Positions 1 through 6,522 of a DNA stretch of 10,953 nt are shown here, piece after piece. The stretch comes from an uncultured Leptotrichia sp. (GTDB taxonomy: Bacteria > Fusobacteriota > Fusobacteriia > Fusobacteriales > Leptotrichiaceae), in NCBI GenBank assembly GCA_938017765.1, contig CALIJH010000194.1, positions 1 through 10,953 of the forward strand, given 5' to 3'. Both the position numbers and the translations under genes were made by a program. The notes under the pieces are model-generated. The model had not been told where the DNA came from. It ran no database searches and worked only from the letters and a program-made list of their open reading frames with translations. Position 1 is the stretch's first letter; the number at the start of each line of letters is the position of its first letter.

Positions 1-25
1 TTATCTTATAGAAATAGAAGCGAAG

Positions 26-1705
26 ATGAAAACAGACAGTCTACTGTTCAAAAGGCTGGAAAAAGTATTGATTTTATTTATTTTGGGGATACCTATTTCG
101 GCTTCACTGGAACTGATAAGGGAAAAATACTTTTCAAATAAAAAAATATTATCGGCAAGAATTGTTGAGGGAGTAATAACATTATTACTGCTGTGTGCTG
201 TTAAAATGGTGTATATGCCTCACGAAGTTCGTGAATACTATATTGAATTAGTTTTTATATGGATTATTTCTTATCTGATATTTTTATTGATTCCTGTTAT
301 AAAAAGGGGAGATGACAGTGAAAAGTATATTCAGACCGTAGTAATGAATAAAATAATAACAGTTGTCTTTTCGGGAATTTTATTTGCAGGATTAGCTGCA
401 ATAATAGCAGCGATAGATGTTTTATTAATAAATCTTGATAATAAAATATATATGGATGCATATGCCTTTACTGTATGTATATTTGGAATTCCTTTTTTTG
501 TATCAAGACTAAGGGGCATAAATGAAAGCCTCGAAGAATATGAAATAGAAACGATTTTCAAAGTTCTTCTGAAATATATAATAATTCCTTTAATATTAGT
601 ATATACTGTAATTTTATACATATATCTTGGAAAAATAATAGTTCAAATGGAAATACCGAAAGGGGTAGTTTCTCATCAGGTATTATGGTATATGACATTC
701 AGTCTGTTTATTATTGTGTTTGTTACACCTTTGGCGAAAAAAGATAAAATTATAAACGAATTTAAGAAAAATTTTCCGAAAGTTTCCATACCTCTGATTA
801 TACTTTCTCTTGTGGCGATATTCCAGAGAATAAATCAATATGGAATAACAGAAAGCAGATATTATATAGTTATTATCGGATTATGGCTTTTATTCTGTAT
901 GATTTTCTATATTTTCAGAACAAAACTGACAGTCATAATAGTTTCAGTTATTGCAATTATTCTTGTTGCAGTATACAGCCCTGTCAATGCACGAAAAATC
1001 TCCCTTATAAGCCAAAATAAGAGATTAGAGAAATTGCTGGTTGAAAATGGACTTTTGAAAAATGGAAAATTGGAGAAAAATCCTAAATTAGACAGAAAAA
1101 CAAAAGCCGAAATAGCGGATATTTTTAGTTATATTACGCGTCAAAAAATATCGGATTTGAAGCCTTTCGGAAAAGCTGACGGAAAGCCTTATAAATCAAT
1201 AGATGAATTTCAAGATGCAATAGGTATGAATGGAAACTGGTATAGTTATGGCAGTTTGGATGAAATGGAAGAAAAAATCACATATATACTAAAAGGCGAA
1301 AATAGATATATCTCAAAAACATACGGCTATGATTATTTGATAACTTTTTATAATGCATATATCAATGATCCTGTTCCATGGGAAGTAGTTTCGGAAGAAT
1401 ATGAGGCTCGGCTTAAAGATAAAGACCTTACTATTTTAGATAAAAATAAAAAAGAGCTTTTAAAAATAAATATTGAAGAAGTTTTAAAAGAAATCATGGA
1501 AAGAAAAGAACTGAAATCTGAAAATAATTATCAGATGTCAAAAAATGGAACAGTAGAAATTCCGAAAAATGCTATGGAATATACAGGAGAAAATGAAAAT
1601 ATAAAATATAAAATAATAATAAAAAGCTTTGAGATTAATAAAAAACAGAATGGAAATATTTCATTTGAAGGATATTCTATGGTTTTAAGTTTTTCAGGTA
1701 AATAA
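26..1705 (+). CDS. DUF4153-type polytopic membrane protein (5' end uncertain)
   Basis: An integral membrane protein of unknown function. Hydrophobic segments are visible at roughly residues 14-30, 46-64, 72-92, 110-135, 145-160, 177-206, 219-236, 253-267, 280-298 and 300-320, so about ten membrane helices, followed by a soluble, lysine-rich C-terminal half (about 325-559). The junction holds NARKISLISQNKRLEKLL (321-338) followed by an NGLLKNGKL stretch, which is the pattern I associate with the DUF4153/DUF4173 group just after its last helix; this assignment is from memory. The soluble part contains aromatic-rich repeats (WYSYGSLDEM, YGYDYLITFYNAY) but no catalytic motif I recognise. The start at 26 is only the first ATG: the frame stays open to the window edge (codons from base 2) and there is no convincing Shine-Dalgarno before 26, so the true start may lie upstream. 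The next gene has its own promoter, so this is probably the end of its transcription unit. Confidence 0.8.
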   Translation: MKTDSLLFKRLEKVLILFILGIPISASLELIREKYFSNKKILSARIVEGVITLLLLCAVKMVYMPHEVREYYIELVFIWIISYLIFLLIPVIKRGDDSEKYIQTVVMNKIITVVFSGILFAGLAAIIAAIDVLLINLDNKIYMDAYAFTVCIFGIPFFVSRLRGINESLEEYEIETIFKVLLKYIIIPLILVYTVILYIYLGKIIVQMEIPKGVVSHQVLWYMTFSLFIIVFVTPLAKKDKIINEFKKNFPKVSIPLIILSLVAIFQRINQYGITESRYYIVIIGLWLLFCMIFYIFRTKLTVIIVSVIAIILVAVYSPVNARKISLISQNKRLEKLLVENGLLKNGKLEKNPKLDRKTKAEIADIFSYITRQKISDLKPFGKADGKPYKSIDEFQDAIGMNGNWYSYGSLDEMEEKITYILKGENRYISKTYGYDYLITFYNAYINDPVPWEVVSEEYEARLKDKDLTILDKNKKELLKINIEEVLKEIMERKELKSENNYQMSKNGTVEIPKNAMEYTGENENIKYKIIIKSFEINKKQNGNISFEGYSMVLSFSGK

Positions 1706-1751
1706 AATCATAATAATTATTCCCGAAAATTTTTAAATAAAAATTTATTAA

Positions 1752-1780
1752 TTGACTAATTACTCTATATATGATACATT
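1752..1780 (+). promoter_or_regulatory. Candidate sigma-70 type promoter of crr
   Basis: TTGACT at 1752-1757 and TACATT at 1775-1780 are separated by 17 bases. The -35 box matches 5 of 6 consensus bases and the -10 box 4 of 6. It lies in the 111-base gap between the membrane protein gene and crr and would give a leader of about 30 nt. An overlapping TATGAT at 1770-1775 is a better hexamer but sits only 12 bases from the -35 box. Confidence 0.5.
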
Positions 1781-1816
1781 TAGATATAAATAAATATTAT
1801 ATGGAGGTTTAGAGAT

Positions 1817-2335
1817 ATGGGTTTATTTGATTTCTTAAAAGGGAATAATAAAGAAACTGAAAAAAAAGAATTTGAAGGGAAAGTTTATGCTCCTATTTCA
1901 GGAAATATTCTACCTTTAGAGCAGGTACCTGATGAAGTATTTGCACAAAAAATGATTGGGGACGGAGTAGCTATTGAGCCTTTAGCTTCAGGAGTAATGT
2001 TGGCTCCTGCTGACGGAAGAGTAGAAAAAATATTTGATACAAACCATGCTTTCAGTATTGTAACTACATCAGGACTTGAAATATTTGTTCATTTCGGTAT
2101 GGATACAGTAAAACTGGAAGGAAAAGGTTTTGAAAGAGTGGCTAATGAAGGGGATATCGTAAAAAAAGGAGACCCTTTAATAAAATATGATTATGACTAC
2201 TTGAAAGAAAACGCAAAATCAATCATCACTCCTGTAATTATTTCCAATTATGAAGATTTTTCTTCGTTGGGAAAACAACAGCAGGACGGGGAAGCTGTTG
2301 CAGGGGAAACATTAATTTTAGATGTAAAAAAATAA
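1817..2335 (+). CDS. crr: PTS glucose-family IIA component (EIIA-Glc/Crr-like)
   Basis: A cytoplasmic phosphocarrier of the sugar phosphotransferase system that takes phosphate from HPr and passes it to the IIB domain of a glucose-family permease. At 172 residues it is the length of free-standing Crr (E. coli about 169) and aligns along the whole protein as I recall it: the MGLFDFLK amino-terminal tail, APISGNILPLEQVPDEVFA (25-43), GDGVAIEP, TNHAFS with His77, and VHFGMDTVKL with His92. His92 matches the phosphorylated histidine and His77 the second active-site histidine. The KSIITPVIISN segment (134-144) is also typical. A strong GGAGG at 1803-1807 sits 9 bases before the ATG. No ptsH, ptsI or permease gene is nearby, so this is an orphan IIA that would serve separately encoded IICB partners. 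Whether it also has the regulatory (inducer exclusion) role known from enteric bacteria cannot be told from sequence. Confidence 0.97.
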   Translation: MGLFDFLKGNNKETEKKEFEGKVYAPISGNILPLEQVPDEVFAQKMIGDGVAIEPLASGVMLAPADGRVEKIFDTNHAFSIVTTSGLEIFVHFGMDTVKLEGKGFERVANEGDIVKKGDPLIKYDYDYLKENAKSIITPVIISNYEDFSSLGKQQQDGEAVAGETLILDVKK

Positions 2336-2338
2336 ATT

Positions 2339-2380
2339 AAACTATTTTGTTATGACAGTTTGAGTTTATAACAATAGTTT
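2339..2380 (+). repeat. Long AT-rich inverted repeat 3' of crr
   Basis: The arms 2339-2353 and 2368-2380 pair over 13 base pairs with a two-base TT bulge (2347-2348) around a 14-nt loop. An alternative pairing is ATTTTGTT (2344-2351) with AACAAAAT (2390-2397), and the motif AGTTTGAG occurs twice (2357-2364 and 2376-2383). It begins four bases after the crr stop codon, where a transcript 3' end is expected, but there is no run of T after the stem, so I do not call it an intrinsic terminator. Confidence 0.5.
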
Positions 2381-2393
2381 GAGAATGACAACA

Positions 2394-2413
2394 AAATAAA
2401 GATATCTTTATTT
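2394..2413. repeat. Perfect 20-bp palindrome
   Basis: Bases 2394-2413 are self-complementary, centred on GATATC and flanked by AAATAAA/TTTATTT. It directly follows the inverted repeat behind crr. It could be a protein-binding dyad or part of a 3' end structure. In DNA this AT-rich a palindrome of this length may also be chance. Confidence 0.4.
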
Positions 2414-2554
2414 ATTCTAAAAATTTTTCTTGATATAAATATTTACTGAAATGTTTTAAGATAATGTTTATATTGTAAAAATTATAAATGAATTTATAAA
2501 GATATTTTTTATTTAGCCATATTAGCCGTATTAAGATAATTTTTAAAGGAATGA

Positions 2555-2583
2555 TTGAAAAACTGTCTATAATATTATATAAT
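2555..2583 (+). promoter_or_regulatory. Strong candidate promoter of the HAD phosphatase gene
   Basis: TTGAAA at 2555-2560 and a perfect TATAAT at 2578-2583 are separated by the optimal 17 bases. Transcription would start around 2590, only about 14 bases before the ATG, so the leader would contain little more than the ribosome binding site. The rest of the gap from 2414 to 2554 is AT-rich and I see nothing else in it. Confidence 0.6.
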
Positions 2584-2603
2584 GTATCAAAAGAGGTGAT
2601 TTG

Positions 2604-3332
2604 ATGACAAAAAATATAGCGGCATTTTTTGATATAGACGGAACAATCCATAGAAACTCATTACTTATAGAGCATTTTAAAATGCTTGTAAAATATGAAT
2701 ATATAGATATAATGTCATGGGAAGGAAAAGTAAAGGAAAAATTTTCTAAATGGGAAACAAGGACAGGAAATTATGATGATTATCTCGAAGAGCTTGTAGA
2801 AGCGTATGTTGAGGCATTGAAAAATTTTAAAAAGAAAGATATGGATTTTATCGCCAAAAGAGTTATCGAATTGAAAGGAAATAGAGTATATAAATATACG
2901 AGAGACAGACTGGAATACCATATCGGAAAAGGACATAAAGTGATAATAATTTCAGGCAGTCCTGATTTTCTTGTGGGAAAAATGGCTGAAAAATATGGTG
3001 TCAAGGATTATAGAGGTTCTGAATATATAGTCAGTCAGAATGGTGTATTTACGGGGGAAGTAAAACCGATGTGGGATGCAAAAAACAAAAAGAAAGCAAT
3101 AGCCGAATTTTGTGATAAATATGACATTGATTTAAGCAAATCATACGCATATGGCGATACGACAGGAGACCTCACAATGTTTAAGAAAGCGGGAAATGCC
3201 ATTGCTATAAATCCTGCCGGAAGATTGTTGGAAAAAATCAAAAAAGACAAGGAATTGAAAGAAAAAGTAACAATCATAGTAGAAAGAAAAGATGTGATTT
3301 ATAAATTTAAATCCAATGTTGAAACACTCTGA
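2604..3332 (+). CDS. HAD superfamily subfamily IB hydrolase (SerB/CicA-like phosphatase)
   Basis: A 242-residue cytoplasmic phosphatase of the haloacid dehalogenase fold. Motif I is FFDIDGT with nucleophile Asp10 and general acid/base Asp12. Motif II is IIISGSP with Ser117, the lysine motif III is probably in the KNKKKAIAEF stretch (160-169), and motif IV is YGDTTGD with Asp185 and Asp189. The helical insert between motifs I and II (about 20-95) is the subfamily I cap. The layout fits the IB group that includes phosphoserine phosphatase and the CicA-like family. The cap is not clearly that of SerB, so I do not assign a substrate. A TTG three bases earlier (2601) is in frame, but GAGG at 2593-2596 is 7 bases from the ATG at 2604 and only 4 from the TTG, so ATG is preferred. 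It is a single gene under its own promoter. Confidence 0.9.
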   Translation: MTKNIAAFFDIDGTIHRNSLLIEHFKMLVKYEYIDIMSWEGKVKEKFSKWETRTGNYDDYLEELVEAYVEALKNFKKKDMDFIAKRVIELKGNRVYKYTRDRLEYHIGKGHKVIIISGSPDFLVGKMAEKYGVKDYRGSEYIVSQNGVFTGEVKPMWDAKNKKKAIAEFCDKYDIDLSKSYAYGDTTGDLTMFKKAGNAIAINPAGRLLEKIKKDKELKEKVTIIVERKDVIYKFKSNVETL

Positions 3333-3409
3333 TTTAAAAAGATATGAAAATTATTGAAGATATAAAAAATATAAATATAAAAAATAAATGAAGAAAATAA
3401 TAAGAGCTA

Positions 3410-3439
3410 TTGAAACTATAAAAATCATAAAAATTTAAA
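3410..3439 (+). promoter_or_regulatory. Weak candidate promoter of the HIRAN-like gene
   Basis: TTGAAA at 3410-3415 is followed after 18 bases by TTTAAA at 3434-3439 (4 of 6 matches). A second possible -10 box, TATAGT, sits at 3446-3451 without a good -35. The 139-base gap from 3333 is about 85-90 percent A+T by eye, so such hexamers are expected by chance; the gap shows no terminator. Confidence 0.3.
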
Positions 3440-3471
3440 ATACACTATAGTAAAAATGGGAGAGATAAAAT

Positions 3472-4116
3472 ATGTTATCAAATACTTTCAATGGTATAAA
3501 GCTTGAATTTGAAGGACTATATTACGGGGGAAATTATGATATAGAAATTTTTTCTGACGGAAGATTCTATTATTCGTATATTGAAAATGATTCAGTAGAA
3601 ATAAAAAAAGGGTCTTTTCAGATAACTCAGAAAGAAGTTATGATTTTTGAGGAAATGATGGATTATTTTGAATTTCTGAAAAGCCAGAGAAATTATATGA
3701 TAAATGAATATAAATTTGGGAATGGAATACTGGTAATACAGAAAAAAAATGGCCGTGAAGAAAAAATAAGGCTGGGAAAAGAAATGATGTTTGAATATTC
3801 AAGAATACTTATTGATAAATATATTACCAAATCCAGAAGAATTTTTCTGCTTGATACATATTTATCGGGAACGAAATATATAAGAAACTTCAGTCTTAAG
3901 ATAAAGGACGTCGGAATACTCGACCTTTACAGGGAATTCAACGGGGTATCTCTAAATGCAGTGGCAGCATTTAATGAAAATAAGGAAAAAGTGGGTTATG
4001 TACCTAAGGAACAAAGTGAAATTATAGCAAGACTTATTGATGCGGGGAAAAAGCTTGTTGCTATCCCTATTCCTTTTGATGAGGAAGTTGCATTGAAAAT
4101 ATATATATTGGATTAA
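3472..4116 (+). CDS. HIRAN-like domain protein with unassigned N-terminal half
   Basis: A 214-residue soluble protein. The C-terminal part (about 127-210) resembles a HIRAN domain, a small beta-barrel module known in other proteins to bind DNA ends: the sequence shows a conserved-looking SGTKYIRNF strand, FNGVSLNAVAAF (156-167) in the place of the usual D-x-NAV box, and VGYVPKEQSEIIARLI (174-189) in the place of the usual GYvP-x-E-x-A helix. Bacterial HIRAN domains may occur alone or with other modules. The N-terminal part (1-115) is rich in beta strands and aromatics (YDIEIFSDGRFYYSY, 22-36), then has an acidic helix (55-70) and a KFGNGILVIQKK strand. I do not recognise it; a loose likeness to DUF6438-type domains is only an impression. 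GGGAGAG at 3458-3464 precedes the ATG. There is no signal peptide or membrane segment. Function is not assigned; a nucleic-acid role is an inference from the domain. Confidence 0.75.
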   Translation: MLSNTFNGIKLEFEGLYYGGNYDIEIFSDGRFYYSYIENDSVEIKKGSFQITQKEVMIFEEMMDYFEFLKSQRNYMINEYKFGNGILVIQKKNGREEKIRLGKEMMFEYSRILIDKYITKSRRIFLLDTYLSGTKYIRNFSLKIKDVGILDLYREFNGVSLNAVAAFNENKEKVGYVPKEQSEIIARLIDAGKKLVAIPIPFDEEVALKIYILD

Positions 4117-4159
4117 AATAGCATTTTTAAAATAATATCAAATAAACGTAAAATAAAAG

Positions 4160-4188
4160 TTGCAAAATACTTGAAAATATGATATTAT
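4160..4188 (+). promoter_or_regulatory. Candidate promoter of the rimP-nusA-infB operon
   Basis: TTGCAA at 4160-4165 and TATTAT at 4183-4188 are separated by 17 bases; the hexamers match 4 and 5 of 6 consensus positions. A start near 4195 would leave a leader of about 178 nt before rimP. A second pair, TTGAAA at 4171-4176 with TATAAG at 4192-4197, has a short 15-base spacer and is less likely. Confidence 0.55.
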
Positions 4189-4205
4189 AACTATAAGAAC
4201 AGAAT

Positions 4206-4260
4206 AATTGACAGAAAGAGTGGGTTTTCCCACTCTTTACTTTTGGGAATATCGTCAATT
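4206..4260 (+). promoter_or_regulatory. Structured rimP leader: two-tier stem-loop
   Basis: A perfect 10-bp stem, AAAGAGTGGG (4215-4224) with CCCACTCTTT (4229-4238), closes a TTTT loop. It is enclosed by a second 7-bp helix, AATTGAC (4206-4212) with GTCAATT (4254-4260). The inner stem is the most GC-rich helix in the intergenic DNA of this window and begins about 20 bases after the predicted transcription start. The bases after it, ACTTTTGGG, form only a short U-run, so it is at best a weak terminator or attenuator. The outer helix argues for a folded RNA element instead. Leader RNAs controlling rimP operons are known in other bacteria; whether this belongs to any of them is not shown here. 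Confidence 0.6.
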
Positions 4261-4293
4261 TTGGATAATTAAAGTAGAAAAGTCGGAATAAAC

Positions 4294-4324
4294 ACAGTTA
4301 TTGTCCTACTGTTCAGGTAATAAC
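4294..4324 (+). promoter_or_regulatory. Second rimP leader hairpin with alternative pairings
   Basis: GTTATT (4297-4302) pairs with AATAAC (4319-4324), with CCT/AGG (4305-4307 with 4315-4317) able to stack inside. The competing helix ACAGT (4294-4298) with ACTGT (4308-4312) uses some of the same bases, so only one can form at a time. It lies about 50 bases before the rimP start codon. The helices are short and the switch is a hypothesis. Confidence 0.35.
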
Positions 4325-4372
4325 GGAAATGATAAATAAAAAATCGTAGAATAATAGATATGAGGTGATAGA

Positions 4373-4861
4373 GTGGAACAGATTTTAGACAAATTTGAAA
4401 AAGAAATTCAGGAACATCTGGACAGTCTGAACTTGGAACTTTCAGATTTGGAATATGTTCAGGAAGGGGGCTATAATTATTTGAGAGTATATGTTGAGAA
4501 AAAAGACGGAACTACAAGTTTGGATGATTGTATTGAATTAAGCAGTAAAATAGACGATTTGGCAGATAAACTGATAAATAAAAAATTTTATTTGGAAGTT
4601 TCCACTCCGGGAGTTGAAAGAAAACTGAAAAAAGAAAAAGATTTTCTGCGGTTTACAGGAGAAAAAATAAAAGTTTATTCAAAAAGTCGAATTGAAGAAA
4701 AGAAAACTTTTGAAGGAAAACTTGAAAAATTTGAAAATGATACAATATTTCTGAATGATATAAATATTGGAAAAATTGTCGAGATACCATTATCAAAATT
4801 GAAAAAAGCAAATTTAATATATGAATTGCCAAATGACACATTGGAGAAAGAGGAGGAGTAA
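4373..4861 (+). CDS. rimP: Ribosome maturation factor RimP
   Basis: RimP binds the 30S subunit during assembly and helps the S12-containing region fold. At 162 residues it is the usual family length. The N-terminal alpha/beta domain (1-83) ends in LEVSTPGVERKLK (74-86), the family's hallmark S-x-PG-x-xR motif, and contains the LRVYVEKKDG strand-turn; the C-terminal SH3-like barrel covers about 88-152 (FTGEKIKVYS, FEGKLEKFENDTIFL, IPLSKLKKANLI). The start is GTG, supported by GAGG at 4362-4365 seven bases upstream and by the lack of an in-frame ATG before the conserved N-terminus. It is the first gene of the operon, behind a structured leader, and its last base is the first base of the nusA ATG (TAATG), so the two are probably translationally coupled; the nusA ribosome site AGGAGG (4851-4856) lies inside rimP. 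Confidence 0.96.
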   Translation: MEQILDKFEKEIQEHLDSLNLELSDLEYVQEGGYNYLRVYVEKKDGTTSLDDCIELSSKIDDLADKLINKKFYLEVSTPGVERKLKKEKDFLRFTGEKIKVYSKSRIEEKKTFEGKLEKFENDTIFLNDINIGKIVEIPLSKLKKANLIYELPNDTLEKEEE

Positions 4862-5952
4862 TGAAATCAAAAGATCAAAGAATCTTTTTGGAAGCACTTG
4901 ATGAACTGGAAAAAGAAAAAGGGATAATCAAAGAAGAATTACTGGAAGCAGTAGAAACGGCACTTTTAGCTGCGTATAAGAAAAATTACGGTGAAAAGGA
5001 TAATGCTGAAATTTCCATAAACAGGGAAACAGGAGAAGTCAAAGTATTTTCAAGAAAGAAAATAGTTGAAACTGTTGAAAAACCTGAAGAAGAAATAAGT
5101 CTTGAAGACGCGGTTTCCTTAAAGAGAAAATCAAAACTTGGAGGAACGATAGATATTGAAATCAATGCTGAAAATTTTAAAAGAAATGCCATTCAAAATG
5201 CAAAACAGATTGTCGTTCAGAAAGTAAGGGAATGTGAAAAGAAAAATATCTTTAACAGATTTAAACAGATTGAAAAATCTATTGTATCGGCAGTGGTGAG
5301 AAAGACTGATGAAAAAGGTAACCTTTACATCGATATAAACGGTCTGGAAGCTATAGTTCCCGAAAAAGAGCTTTCAGAAATTGATAAATTTGTTCAGGGA
5401 GATAGAGTCAAAGTATATGTAGGAGCTGTAGAGGAATCTACAAAATATACTAAATGCTTTCTATCAAGAAAAGTGGAAGAACTTATGAGAGGATTGTTAA
5501 ATCTTGAAATTCCCGAAATAGAGGACGGAACAATAGAGATAAAGCAAATTGCAAGGGAAGCAGGCAGCAGAACAAAAGTGGCAGTCCATTCCGAAGACCC
5601 AAACTTGGATGTGAAAGGTGCATGTATAGGTAAAAACGGTATGAGGATACAGAGTATAATTGATGAACTGAGAGGAGAAAAAGTAGATATCGTACTCTGG
5701 AATGAAGATATAAGACACTTTGTAAAAAATGCTCTAAATCCTTCGGAAGTAGTTTCAGTCGAAATAATAGAGCAGGACGGTGAACAGATTGCCAGAGTGG
5801 AAGTGGAAGAAGACCAGCTGTCTCTCGCTATAGGTAAGAAAGGGCAAAATTCAAGACTGGCAGCCAGACTTTGCGGTATTAAGATAGACATACATATAGT
5901 GGAAAATGAAGAGACGGATGAAACTAAAGAAGTAGAGGAAATTGAGGAATAA
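4861..5952 (+). CDS. nusA: Transcription termination/antitermination factor NusA
   Basis: NusA binds RNA polymerase near the RNA exit channel and modulates pausing, intrinsic termination and antitermination. The 363 residues show the standard order: polymerase-binding N-terminal domain (about 1-130), S1 domain (about 137-205, with ISAV-like IVSAVVRKTDEKGNLYIDI and LEAIVPEKE), then two KH domains. KH1 has the GACIGKNGMRIQSI loop (IGKNG at 256-260), and the final KH2 has LAIGKKGQNSRLAARL (322-337). The protein ends with a short glutamate-rich tail (350-363), with no C-terminal acidic repeats of the proteobacterial type, as expected outside that group. AGGAGG at 4851-4856 is 4 bases from the ATG. 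The next gene follows after 21 bases with no terminator between. Confidence 0.97.
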   Translation: MKSKDQRIFLEALDELEKEKGIIKEELLEAVETALLAAYKKNYGEKDNAEISINRETGEVKVFSRKKIVETVEKPEEEISLEDAVSLKRKSKLGGTIDIEINAENFKRNAIQNAKQIVVQKVRECEKKNIFNRFKQIEKSIVSAVVRKTDEKGNLYIDINGLEAIVPEKELSEIDKFVQGDRVKVYVGAVEESTKYTKCFLSRKVEELMRGLLNLEIPEIEDGTIEIKQIAREAGSRTKVAVHSEDPNLDVKGACIGKNGMRIQSIIDELRGEKVDIVLWNEDIRHFVKNALNPSEVVSVEIIEQDGEQIARVEVEEDQLSLAIGKKGQNSRLAARLCGIKIDIHIVENEETDETKEVEEIEE

Positions 5953-5973
5953 AATAAAGGTGGAAAATGTTAT

Positions 5974-6522
5974 ATGCCTGAAAGAATGTGTGTGTGCTGC
6001 CGAAGTAAAAAGGAAAAAGAAGATTTTTTCAGAATATGCTTAGTTGACGGCAAATATATCTTTGATGAGAAAAATAAAATACAAAGTAGAGGATTTTACA
6101 TATGTAAAAAATCAGAATGTATTGAAAAATTATCAAAGCATAGAAAATACAATGTTGAAACAGAAGAATTATTGAAAATGTTAAAAAAAATAGAAAAAAA
6201 TAGAAAAGATATAATAGACATTTTGAGAGCTATGAAGAATTCTGAATATTTCATATTTGGAATAGATGAAAATGTCAGCGGGATAAAAAAAAATAAAGTA
6301 AAATTGTTGATTATTCCGAGAGATATTAATAAACGTTACATTGAAGAATTCGAAAAACTGAAAAAAAGATTCGATATAAAAATTATTGAAATTGATAAAA
6401 AATCCAAATTGAAAGATATTTTTTCAAGAGATGTAAATGTAATAGGTATTATTGATAAAAAAGTTGTAAACGGAATATTGAACAAAGTGGAGGTGAAACA
6501 TGAAAGTACACGAATTAGCTAA
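5974..6522 (+). CDS. YlxR-YlxQ fusion: DUF448 RNA-binding domain plus L7Ae-like domain
   Basis: This gene sits where many Gram-positive bacteria carry two separate genes, ylxR and ylxQ, between nusA and infB. Residues 1-70 are a YlxR (DUF448) domain: PERMCVCCRSKKEKEDFFRI with Cys6 and Cys9, then SRGFYICKKSECIEKL with Cys44 and Cys49, the usual RG-x-Y-x-C block. Residues about 78-172 look like the L7Ae-type fold of YlxQ: DILRAMKNSEYFIFGIDEN, the strand KVKLLIIPRDIN, a basic helix (YIEEFEKLKKRF), IKIIEI, and VNVIGIIDKKVVNGILNKV, matching YlxQ order. The fold assignment is by pattern, and the classical K-turn loop residues are weak. Both parents are thought to bind RNA and to act near ribosome biogenesis or RNA processing. 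The last 23 bases overlap infB in another frame, and the infB ribosome site lies within this gene, suggesting coupled translation. AAAGGTGG at 5956-5963 precedes the ATG. Confidence 0.85.
   Translation: MPERMCVCCRSKKEKEDFFRICLVDGKYIFDEKNKIQSRGFYICKKSECIEKLSKHRKYNVETEELLKMLKKIEKNRKDIIDILRAMKNSEYFIFGIDENVSGIKKNKVKLLIIPRDINKRYIEEFEKLKKRFDIKIIEIDKKSKLKDIFSRDVNVIGIIDKKVVNGILNKVEVKHESTRIS

Noticed and set aside
1727..1746. An 8-bp A/T-only stem after the membrane protein gene as a terminator
   Set aside because: The stem contains no G-C pair and no separate T-run follows; such pairings are common by chance in DNA of this composition.
2412..2651. A 79-codon - strand frame in the gap before the HAD gene
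   Set aside because: The product is an Ile/Tyr/Lys-rich random-looking sequence, it overlaps the promoter and start of the HAD gene, and no Shine-Dalgarno precedes it.
4215..4245. The GTGGG/CCCAC hairpin as a plain terminator of the HIRAN-like gene
   Set aside because: It lies downstream of the better promoter for rimP, is wrapped in a second helix, and is followed by ACTTTTGGG and not a proper T-run, so a leader element fits better.
4329..4349. A six-codon upstream open frame (ATG to TAG) in the rimP leader
   Set aside because: It has no properly spaced ribosome site and is too short to support from sequence alone.
5394..5891. A 165-codon open frame on the - strand opposite nusA
   Set aside because: It mirrors the codon pattern of nusA, gives a Ser/Phe/Pro-rich product without any domain, and no promoter or ribosome site supports it.
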